In this document: positions 17,039-23,664 of the stretch, in pieces | Position numbering within the stretch: position 1 is the stretch's first letter | Layout of the letters: each line of letters begins with the position of its first letter | Source: Lihuaxuella thermophila | Lineage (GTDB): Bacteria > Bacillota > Bacilli > Thermoactinomycetales > Thermoactinomycetaceae | DNA length: 64,000 nt | Direction of reading: 5' to 3' | NCBI RefSeq assembly: GCF_900110165.1 | Contig: NZ_FOCQ01000007.1 | Span: forward strand, 124,001 to 188,000 | Made by a program: the position numbers and the translations under genes | The notes under the pieces: generated by a model | Databases searched by the model: none | What the model saw: only the letters and a program-made list of their open reading frames with translations | What the model was told of the DNA's origin: nothing

Positions 17039-17641
17039 CTATTCGTTCATGTAACTTCTGAGCAAGATCTCCGTATACTTCATATTCCGTTTGATCGGAT
17101 CGTTGCTGCCCGTCAGCCGGCTCGCCATGATGGCTCCTTCCATCGATTCGATGAGAAAGGAAGCCATTTCGGCAGCGTCGATGTCCGTACGAAACTCCTT
17201 GTTGCGAACGCCCTGCTCGATGATCGCTTGGATAAACCTGACCATGCCCCCGTAAGCTTCAGCAGCCTTCTGCCGCAGTTCAGGGAACGTTCCGTCGCTC
17301 TCGACCGCCGTATTGAGCAGTGGGCAGCCCCCGGGAATGGGCGGGTTGTCGACAGCATCCTGATAAATGGCTGCGATCTTCATCAGCTTATCGAGGGTGC
17401 AGGTCCCCTCCCTTTCCGCCTGGGCAAAAAACTGTTGCAAAATCTGCCCCGCCTGCTCGAAAGCGGCCAACACAATCAGTTCCTTCGTTTTAAACCGGCG
17501 ATAAATGGCCCCTTTAGGCAACCCCGTTGCCGCCATAATATCCTGAACGGACGTTTGCGCGATGCCTTTCGTGTTGAACAAAAGCATGGCCTGATTCACG
17601 ATTTTTTCCCGTATTTCATCTTGCTTCTTCATGAGCTCCAT
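17039..17641 (-). CDS. TetR/AcrR-family repressor
   Basis: 200 residues. The TetR helix-turn-helix is at about 10-56 (REKIVNQAMLLFNTKGIAQT; DIMAATGLPKGAIYRRFKTK), and the C-terminal domain carries FPELRQKAAEAYGGMV and GGCPLLNTAVE, typical of the YxaF/LmrA-like subgroup. It is divergent from the DUF2306 gene across a 43-bp palindrome that it very probably binds, and so should repress both itself and that gene. The ligand is unknown. ATG 17641 follows GGGGGGA; the inner ATG at 17632 is also possible. Confidence 0.9.
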   Translation of the reverse strand: MELMKKQDEIREKIVNQAMLLFNTKGIAQTSVQDIMAATGLPKGAIYRRFKTKELIVLAAFEQAGQILQQFFAQAEREGTCTLDKLMKIAAIYQDAVDNPPIPGGCPLLNTAVESDGTFPELRQKAAEAYGGMVRFIQAIIEQGVRNKEFRTDIDAAEMASFLIESMEGAIMASRLTGSNDPIKRNMKYTEILLRSYMNE

Positions 17642-17746
17642 CCCCCCTGTCGGGCTGACAGCCTTGTCCTTACTCGATTTCCGCTACCCTAACATATTGT
17701 CACAAATCGCTCAAGGTTGTCTATTTTAAACAGGCGGCTGGCATCA

Positions 17747-17789
17747 TATAATGAAATCGGACCGGACGGTCCGGTCTGATTTCATTATA
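17747..17789. promoter_or_regulatory. 43-bp palindromic operator between TetR and DUF2306 genes
   Basis: Symmetric around 17768: core ACCGGAC-G-GTCCGGT (17761-17775), extended on both sides by ATGAAATC/GATTTCAT and TATA arms. TATAAT occurs at each end, reading outward on opposite strands, so -10 elements of both divergent promoters may lie inside the operator. Full repression by operator occupancy would be expected. Confidence 0.8.
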
Positions 17790-17819
17790 CATTAACTCAG
17801 TAAAGGCTGGTAAGCTAAT

Positions 17820-18449
17820 GTGAAAAAACGGAGAGAACAGAAAAACACCGCCGCTATTTTTTTGTCCGTCGTCGCCTTGATGTGGATGATGCATACGTTG
17901 ACCAAAAACTTCGTATCGGATCCCGATTTCACCAAGCTGATCGCCGCCAAAGAATCCTTCACCGCCGACCGTTCGTTATGGATGTTCATGCTAAGAGCGC
18001 ACATTGTGCTCGCCGTCGTCTCGCTTTTGACCGGTCCCATCGGCGCGATCCGCAAAATCCGGCTGAAGTCGATCGCCTGGCATCGGTGGAGTGGACGAAT
18101 ATACGTTGTATCCATCGTTCTGAACTTGATCCCGGGATTGTACCTGTCATGGTTCGTGACGGGAAGTTTGACAGTCGCGGGCTTCCTGGTATTGAATCTG
18201 CTCTGGCTTGCGACGACCTGGCTCGGATATCTCCATATTCGCCGGAAAAATTTAGCCAAGCATCGGCAATGGATTGTTCGCAGCTTCTTTCTTACTTATG
18301 CCAATCTGACCATCCATCTCTTGCTGCCAGTCAGCCAGTACGCAATCGGACTTTCCTACGGAGCTTCGTATGCGCTCGCCGTATGGGGTAGCATGCTTCT
18401 CAATTTGGGCTTGGCCGAGGCCGTGCTCCGCAAGAAGTGGTTGACGTGA
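17820..18449 (+). CDS. DUF2306 family membrane protein
   Basis: 209 residues, six or so hydrophobic helices. DUF2306 features are visible: AHIVLAVVSLLTGPIGAI, the conserved AWHRWSGRIYV (His-Arg pattern), LAKHRQWIVRSFFLTYANLT. Members resemble haem-containing or cytochrome-b561-like membrane proteins, but the function is unknown. GTG at 17820 is the start; AAAGGCTGG upstream is an acceptable ribosome site. Under control of the divergent TetR regulator, by position. Confidence 0.82.
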   Translation: MKKRREQKNTAAIFLSVVALMWMMHTLTKNFVSDPDFTKLIAAKESFTADRSLWMFMLRAHIVLAVVSLLTGPIGAIRKIRLKSIAWHRWSGRIYVVSIVLNLIPGLYLSWFVTGSLTVAGFLVLNLLWLATTWLGYLHIRRKNLAKHRQWIVRSFFLTYANLTIHLLLPVSQYAIGLSYGASYALAVWGSMLLNLGLAEAVLRKKWLT

Positions 18450-18713
18450 AGAAATTATGAACGTCTTTATTTTTTTGAGCAAATACGAAACGGAGGGTCC
18501 GGGCACTAACATGGGGTAAACCGGACTTCTGCCAACAATACCGATGCGACCTATGATCACCTAGTCTACATCAAGCAGACGTTTATCCATCCCGTTTTTG
18601 AAGCGTTTTTCATATCCATATCCTCCAAAAGATGGTTTTGAAATAGCTTCGGGGTCTGCATCAGCTTCTTTGGGGTAAATACCCCTTAATTCTACGCCAC
18701 CTCTCTACCTCTG

Positions 18714-19079
18714 CTATACTCTGTTCCCTTGCAAGAGTTTGTTGGCATGCCGATGCTTTTTTACATGAAAACGGGTAGAGCACCGCTTGCTGCAAAAACG
18801 CTGCAAGCCATTTTTTGATGTATCTACATAAATCTCCTCACAGGGGGAAGAAGCACATATGTTGAGTCTCTCCCTCCCATACTCCACCAACACTCTTCCC
18901 AACGTGAACGCACAGATCGCGCCTATGCGATCGGCCAAACTACTTTTACTGTCAATATGCTGTTCATAGACATAATCGAAGGAACCGTCTCCCATCATCG
19001 CTAAACGGTGTTGTATGGGAGAACGTTTTTCATAATCGTTTAAGATTTGAACCAGATTCGTTGGATCCCGACCTGGTCT
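18714..19079 (-). pseudogene. 5'-truncated CGNR zinc-finger protein gene
   Basis: The frame is open from a TAG just beyond 19079 and gives about 121 residues ending in a CGNR zinc finger: CASSPCEEIYVDTSKNG, FCSKRCSTRFHVKKH, with four cysteines. Full CGNR (ABATE-type) stress regulators are about 180-200 residues, so the N-terminal half is missing. No start with a ribosome site is seen; ATG 18998 is the first Met. The conserved zinc finger suggests a once active transcription regulator. The preceding 18450-18713 holds no gene. Confidence 0.6.
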
Positions 19080-19222
19080 CTACGTTTGAGGTGACGCAAA
19101 CTTTTTCTGAATGGTTAACAAAAGTTTTGACAGCGGATCACATTTCCAATAGCTAATTCAAATCATATGAGGGGCAAGGCAGCATCCCTCGATTCAGGCG
19201 CCATATGACCAATAAATGGAAA

Positions 19223-19255
19223 ATGACTTGAGAGCCAAATGGGAACTCAAGTCAT
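19223..19255. repeat. Perfect 10-bp inverted repeat in a gene-free stretch
   Basis: ATGACTTGAG and CTCAAGTCAT with a 13-base loop and short T runs on both sides. It is probably a bidirectional terminator or relic. From 19080 to 19409 no intact gene is seen; a start-less plus-strand frame (about 19010-19155) ends VTQTFSEWLTKVLTADHISN. Confidence 0.5.
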
Positions 19256-19409
19256 TTCGTGTTGATCCGGGAGAATGATGATGATGTTCCAACCAATGAT
19301 CACCGAACCCAAAAAAGAATACTTTATGTTTGGACATGTTTTAGACACAATTTAACCAGCATCTCGTACGATTGGCAAATGAAAGGAAACATAGCTACTT
19401 TTTTAGCTC

Positions 19410-19914
19410 TTAATGCAGTAAAACGTTTCCGGACTTAAATGCCTTGGCTCCTAGAAGTGTAAGGGGGAATTGTTTGACATCCTTAAATAGGGGCTTTCCT
19501 TCACCCGCAACAACAGGAGTAAGTATGAACAAATATTCGTCAATCAATCCTTCGTTCGCAAGTTGCTGTACAATGGTACCGCTGCCAAAGATTAGAATAT
19601 CTGCGCCTTCCCCGTTTTTTAGCTGCCGCACCACTTCGGCTATGTTACCATCAAATATTTTCGTGTTTTCCCAAGTTGCTTCTTTCAGTTTTTTTTGAAA
19701 AGACGATCTTCGTCATGTTGGTTAACTCTTCGGCCACAGCCCTCATCTCTTCAGGAGCATTTGGATCATGCAATATAGGTACCCAAGAATGTTCAAAACC
19801 TGTATATGTCTTTTCACCCAAAATAAACTAATCCATTCCGAAGGTGGCATCATTAAGACTGGCAAAATACCCGTCGACAGACACTCGATTTAAAACTCTA
19901 ACTTTTCGCATCAT
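19410..19914 (-). pseudogene. Broken RibD-C/dihydrofolate reductase-like gene
   Basis: A complete reading of the family can be followed only by correcting two lesions. The start is MRKVRVLNRVSVDGYFASLND, then GMD, an in-frame TAG where a Trp is usual, then FILGEKTYTGFEHSWVPILH. A frameshift in a run of eight T near 19690 leads to the last part (EGADILIFGSGTIVQQLAN; GLIDEYLFILTPVVAGEGK). Intact relatives (YyaP/YwjB-like) bind NADPH. Two independent lesions indicate decay rather than a sequencing error. Confidence 0.8.
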
Positions 19915-20082
19915 CATCTCTCCCCGACATTGGTTGCTGTAATTTAGCCAAGCGGGCTGAACAGGCGTTCCCGGCTGAATTGTGCTTAAAGGGCTTATTT
20001 ATAAAATTCGATGAATCATATGTGAAACCTTTGATTTGAGGCCCCATATTTAGACAGTACGTTTTTATTTATTTCCAAAATA

Positions 20083-20141
20083 ATAGTTGCAATGACATCC
20101 TATCTTAAAATATACTGTGGATAGTTGCAATGACATCCTAT
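20083..20141 (+). promoter_or_regulatory. Direct 21-bp repeats and promoter upstream of the marR-MFS operon
   Basis: ATAGTTGCAATGACATCCTA-T occurs at 20083-20103 and 20121-20141 (38-bp period). The first copy holds the likely -35 TTGCAA, followed after 18 bases by TATACT. The second lies in the start region. This arrangement fits a MarR autorepressor blocking its own promoter. Confidence 0.65.
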
Positions 20142-20158
20142 TTGGAGTGGGTGCTTTC

Positions 20159-20626
20159 GTGAACAACGAGACGATTATGCCTTCCTGCGAGTCTCCTGGC
20201 AGATACATTTCGGCCATTTACCGTCATCTGCAAATCCTCATAACAGCCCAACTTCAGCCCTACCGCATCGGAAGCGGGCAGTATATTTTCTTGATGACGA
20301 TCGCGAAAAAAGAAGGAATTTCGCAAAAAGCGCTTAGCGAGGAGCTTTTGATTGACAAGACAACGACGGCGAAGGCAATCAGAAAACTGGAAGCAGAAGG
20401 GTACGTGCGAAGGGAAACAGATCCCACCGATAACCGCTATAATTTGCTTTATTTGACGCAATCAGGTAGAGCGGTTGTGCCGAAAGTACAGGCAGCATTG
20501 AATGATATCAGCAGAAAAAGCCGGGTTGGCATGGATGACGAGGAATATGAACTCATGCTTGCCCTTTTGAAAAAAATGCTGTGCAACGTGAGCGAACAGG
20601 TTCGCCGAAGGGAGAAGGAGCTATGA
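20159..20626 (+). CDS. MarR-family regulator
   Basis: 155 residues from GTG 20159 (GGAG ten bases upstream). The winged helix-turn-helix is visible: GSGQYIFLMTIAKKEGISQK, ALSEELLIDKTTTAKAIRKL, then the wing YVRRETDPTDNRYNLLYLT. It overlaps the following transporter gene by four bases (ATGA), so the two form an operon, and it most likely represses it through the upstream repeats. Phenolic or drug-like ligands are typical for the family; none can be named. Confidence 0.92.
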   Translation: MNNETIMPSCESPGRYISAIYRHLQILITAQLQPYRIGSGQYIFLMTIAKKEGISQKALSEELLIDKTTTAKAIRKLEAEGYVRRETDPTDNRYNLLYLTQSGRAVVPKVQAALNDISRKSRVGMDDEEYELMLALLKKMLCNVSEQVRRREKEL

Positions 20627-21957
20627 GTCGACATCATCAACAGAACCCACAGGTCGGTAAACAAATTATCCCCTTGCTTGGATGTTTGCTTCTGTTCTCG
20701 GTAATGAATGTGACGGTGTTCAATGTTGCGGTTCCTGACATCGCGAAGGATCTTGGTCTTACACCTTCGCTGGCGGGATGGGTGATCACTGGCTATGCGA
20801 TGGTTTACGCAATCGGTTCGCTGATGTATGGAAAACTAGCGGATTTGTTCCCATTAAAAAGGCTGATGACAATCGGAATTACGCTGTTCGCGGCCGGATC
20901 CGTCATAGGATTCTTCCTGGATGGGTACATGTGGCTTTTAATTGGTCGACTCGTTCAATCGGCAGGTGCCTCCTGTGTGCCTGCACTTGCGATGATTATT
21001 CCCGCACGCTATTTCCCCCCGGAACGGCGGGGCACAGTGATGGGCGTGGTCGCATCCTTTATCGCCTTCTCATCAGGGATCGGTCCGATTGTAGGCGGCT
21101 TTGTGACGGGCGCACTGCACTGGAAATACCTATTTTTGCTTTCTCTCGGTACACTGCTGCTGCTCCCGTTTCTTCGTAAAGCGCTCCCGAACGAAGAGCG
21201 GCGTGATGGGAGTGTCGATGCAATCGGAGCGGGCTTACTGGCAGCTGCCGTTGCGATGCTGATGATGGGAATTACGACCTCCGGCCTTGGATATATCGCT
21301 TCTTTCGCGGGATTGCTCGCTCTCTTCATCGCCAAAAGCCGCAAATCGCATGATCCGTTCGTTTCCTTATCCCTGTTTACGGAGGGGCCGTTTCGTTATG
21401 CGATCGTCGCAGCGTTTCTGTCCTCCTCGACGGGGTTCAGCATGATGCTGATCATCCCGTTGATGCTGAAATCCATGTTTCAACTGCCTGCTGACCAGAT
21501 CGGATTCGTGCTGTTTCCGGCAGCGATGGGGGCTGCCCTGTTCGGGCGCATCGGCGGGAAGTGGGTCGATCGTTTTGGAAGTATTCCCATGATGTTGATA
21601 GCGGCATCGTTTATGATTATCGGGTTTATCTTGATTTCTCTGTTATCCGGTTTCGGGCCGGTTGTCGTTGCCTGTAGTCTCATATTGCCGAATATCGGAT
21701 TTACCTTGATGCAATCCTCTCTCTCCAAACTCGTTTCCTTGCTGCTTCCGCGGGAGAAAACAGGCTCTGGCATGGGAATTTTCAGCCTGACGGGCTTTTT
21801 GGCAGGTGCGATCGGGGGGACGCTGACAACCAAAGCGGTCGATTGGAACCTTTCATTTCCGGCCATCCTATTGTTTTTCGCCATCGTTATTGCGCTACAG
21901 ATGTGTATCGTCTTTTTTGTCCTAAGGGGGAAAGTGAGCAGGATGTCTGCAACATGA
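20623..21957 (+). CDS. MFS drug-efflux transporter, 14-helix (DHA2) type
   Basis: 444 residues, about 14 hydrophobic segments. The MFS motif A after helix 2 is readable (GSLMYGKLADLFPLKRLM) and motif C-like PARYFPPERRGTVMGVVASF / GIGPIVGGF in helix 5 points to a drug:proton antiporter. It resembles TetL/QacA-like exporters from Bacillales. The ATG at 20623 is inside the marR stop (AAGGAGCT ribosome site); the frame is open to 20581. Translational coupling to marR suggests derepression by its substrate. Confidence 0.9.
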   Translation: MSRHHQQNPQVGKQIIPLLGCLLLFSVMNVTVFNVAVPDIAKDLGLTPSLAGWVITGYAMVYAIGSLMYGKLADLFPLKRLMTIGITLFAAGSVIGFFLDGYMWLLIGRLVQSAGASCVPALAMIIPARYFPPERRGTVMGVVASFIAFSSGIGPIVGGFVTGALHWKYLFLLSLGTLLLLPFLRKALPNEERRDGSVDAIGAGLLAAAVAMLMMGITTSGLGYIASFAGLLALFIAKSRKSHDPFVSLSLFTEGPFRYAIVAAFLSSSTGFSMMLIIPLMLKSMFQLPADQIGFVLFPAAMGAALFGRIGGKWVDRFGSIPMMLIAASFMIIGFILISLLSGFGPVVVACSLILPNIGFTLMQSSLSKLVSLLLPREKTGSGMGIFSLTGFLAGAIGGTLTTKAVDWNLSFPAILLFFAIVIALQMCIVFFVLRGKVSRMSAT

Positions 21958-22127
21958 GCGAATATTTGCTTGAGAAAATGGGGATTTTTTACGTGGATGC
22001 TTCCAAACAGGAATTTACAGACAGTAACATTAACGACATTGTCCTGCCAGTACGCCGCCTCGCTGAGCTTAACCACACGAAAGCCGTCGGGAGATCAAGT
22101 CCCACGGCTTTTGCTATATCCGGATGA
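21954..22127 (+). CDS. Possible 57-residue ORF overlapping the transporter stop
   Basis: ATG overlaps the MFS stop (ATGA) and gives MSEYLLEKMGIFYVDASKQE... The hairpin at 22081-22114 lies inside its last codons, which argues against a functional full-length product. It may be the start of a lost gene. No family recognised. Confidence 0.25.
   Translation: MSEYLLEKMGIFYVDASKQEFTDSNINDIVLPVRRLAELNHTKAVGRSSPTAFAISG
22081..22114 (+). terminator. Terminator of the marR-MFS operon
   Basis: AAGCCGT.GGGA and TCCCACGGCTT arms, then TTGC. The last terminator before the right end of the element. Confidence 0.7.
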
Positions 22128-22184
22128 TCTTAGATTTCCATCAAGAATGAAAATCAGTCCGGATCCCACTCTGGATTATATGTT

Positions 22185-23507
22185 TCAACTGGGGCCCAAC
22201 CGTTGTGAATTTGAATGTGCTGTAGTACAATAAATCCTTGATTTTACTAAGATCCGAAGAATTTGGCGCAGTGTGTTAACAGATACATGGGTAACAGCTC
22301 CTACCAATTTTCCATCCTGAATGATTGGACTTCCGCTCATCCCTTGGACAATCCCCCCCGTTTTGTCTAAGAGGCGCGGATCGGTGACCTTGATGATAAG
22401 TCCTTTGGTAGCCGGAAACTTCTGGCGCAACACATGAAGAATTTGAATGTCAAACGCTTCCACTTTTTGTCCTTCCACTACCGTCAGGATTTTGGCTGGT
22501 CCTTGTTTCACTTGTTCGGCTAATGCTACGGGAATGGGTTCTGCCTGCAGTTTTTGAGCCGTATCGCCTTTCATTTTTCCAAAGATGCCAAACGGAGTGT
22601 TTTTCGTGATGTTACCAAGAACCTTTTCTTCCTGGAAAAAAATTGCCCGCTTTTCTCCCGGCTCCCCTGATTCACCTTTTTGAATGGAAGTCACATTGGA
22701 TTGAACGATTTTCCCGCTTCCCACCAGGATCGGCTGGCCGGTATCAATATCGGAAATCACATGCCCCAGTGCTCCATACACATGTCGTTTGGGATCGTAA
22801 AAAGTGAGCGTGCCGACTCCTGCGGCAGAATCACGAATGTAGATTCCCAAACGGTAAACACGTTCTTTCTTATCATAAGCAGGTGTGACGGAGACTTGCT
22901 TTTCCTTCCCGTCACGAATCAGGATGATCTCCAGGGGCTTTTTATTTTTCCCCGCTTCTTCGACTGCTTTTACCACATCGACGACTTCGTGAATCACTTT
23001 CCCATTCATGCGCACCAAATAGTCTCCGGCGCGAATATCTGCCTGTTCGGCAGGTGACTTTGAATCACGATCCGCATCGACAAGGTGATGCCCCACCACC
23101 AACACGCCTGAAGATTTCAGTTTGACTCCGATCGATTGTCCTCCCGGAATCACTTTGACTTCGGGGTAAACACTCACATTTACTTTTTTAATGGGCAAGG
23201 TGCCAAATAATTTTAATGTGAGCAATGCCTTTCCCGATGTATGGGAAAATAAGGAAACCGGCTGGTGCAAGTCGACAGGTACATGGCGCTGAGCTGAACC
23301 GTTGACCTGGATGACGTCGGGGTTGGAAATGCTTGCCGTCGCCGAGACGGGCATACTTAAATGCAGCTTTTGAAATTGCCCCTGAAAAAGTCGGATTTCC
23401 GCAGGGAAATCTGTAAACTGCCGAAAGGTTGTGGTTGTACTTCCCAGGATCAAAAGAAGCACCAGGAGAAAACCCATCCATTTTTTATTTTTATTTCTTT
23501 GCAACAT
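22185..23507 (-). CDS. spoIVB: Interrupted SpoIVB serine peptidase: native codons 1-408 plus a foreign 32-residue tail
   Basis: SpoIVB is the forespore-secreted S55 peptidase that signals pro-sigma-K processing across the intermembrane space. Visible parts: an N-terminal membrane/signal segment (11-27), a PDZ domain (about 125-205; GDYLVRMNGKVIHEVVDVVK), and the peptidase with His249 in ALGHVISD, Asp376 in KVTDPRLL and Ser391/393 in VQGMSGSPI. After GAVTHV408 the frame runs into element DNA (SVNTLRQILRIL...) and stops at 22185, so the conserved VNDPTSGYG tail is replaced. All three catalytic residues remain, but the C-terminus is normally well conserved. GGAGAGTGGTGG precedes the ATG. An isolated gene behind the recN terminator. 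Confidence 0.93.
   Translation of the reverse strand: MLQRNKNKKWMGFLLVLLLILGSTTTTFRQFTDFPAEIRLFQGQFQKLHLSMPVSATASISNPDVIQVNGSAQRHVPVDLHQPVSLFSHTSGKALLTLKLFGTLPIKKVNVSVYPEVKVIPGGQSIGVKLKSSGVLVVGHHLVDADRDSKSPAEQADIRAGDYLVRMNGKVIHEVVDVVKAVEEAGKNKKPLEIILIRDGKEKQVSVTPAYDKKERVYRLGIYIRDSAAGVGTLTFYDPKRHVYGALGHVISDIDTGQPILVGSGKIVQSNVTSIQKGESGEPGEKRAIFFQEEKVLGNITKNTPFGIFGKMKGDTAQKLQAEPIPVALAEQVKQGPAKILTVVEGQKVEAFDIQILHVLRQKFPATKGLIIKVTDPRLLDKTGGIVQGMSGSPIIQDGKLVGAVTHVSVNTLRQILRILVKSRIYCTTAHSNSQRLGPS
22283..22292. other. Right attachment junction of the spoIVB intervening element
   Basis: ATACATGGGT, the same core as at 3960-3969. Element side: GTGTGTTAACAG; chromosome side: AACAGCTCCTACC, which codes for SpoIVB (VGAVT). 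Confidence 0.85.
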
Positions 23508-23611
23508 CCACCACTCTCCTGAGCTTCCTGCCTTACCTCCGCCATAAGGTAACCATCGTAATGTTAAGTTAACCTCCGGATTCTCCTTTTATGACCCACA
23601 AATGATTCCTG

Positions 23612-23646
23612 AAAAAGAAAAAGCCCTTGATGGATCGATCAAAGGC
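23612..23646 (-). terminator. Terminator between recN and spoIVB
   Basis: GCCTTTGAT and ATCAAGGGC arms (one mismatch), then TTTTTC on the minus strand, 19 bases beyond the recN stop. It gives spoIVB its own transcription unit. Confidence 0.75.
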
Positions 23647-23664
23647 AGCACATGACTTTTGCAC

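Larger units (their letters stand above)
3960..22292. mobile_element. 18.3-kb intervening element inserted in spoIVB, with a large serine recombinase
   Basis: The DNA between the two 10-bp cores (18,323 bp per unit) splits spoIVB within codons for THV. Precise recombination between the cores restores the frame with no base gained or lost. The element carries its own SprA-like recombinase at 12099-13748 and about fifteen accessory or decayed genes, and no recognisable phage capsid, tail or packaging genes. Known relatives in design are skin (in sigK) and SPbeta (in spsM), both excised during sporulation. That excision happens here is inferred from the architecture, not shown. The recombinase lies in the middle of the element, more than 8 kb from either end, which is unusual. 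Confidence 0.85.

Noticed and set aside
21843-22127. 94-codon frame overlapping the end of the MFS gene
   Set aside because: Its first part is out of frame inside the transporter; only the last 57 codons are outside, and they contain a terminator.
3960-22292. Idea that the element is a complete prophage
   Set aside because: No capsid, portal, tail, terminase, holin or replication genes could be recognised.
3960-22292. Idea that the interval is an IS-mediated or random insertion
   Set aside because: No transposase or terminal inverted repeats at the ends; the 10-bp core plus exact frame restoration and the recombinase favour site-specific recombination.
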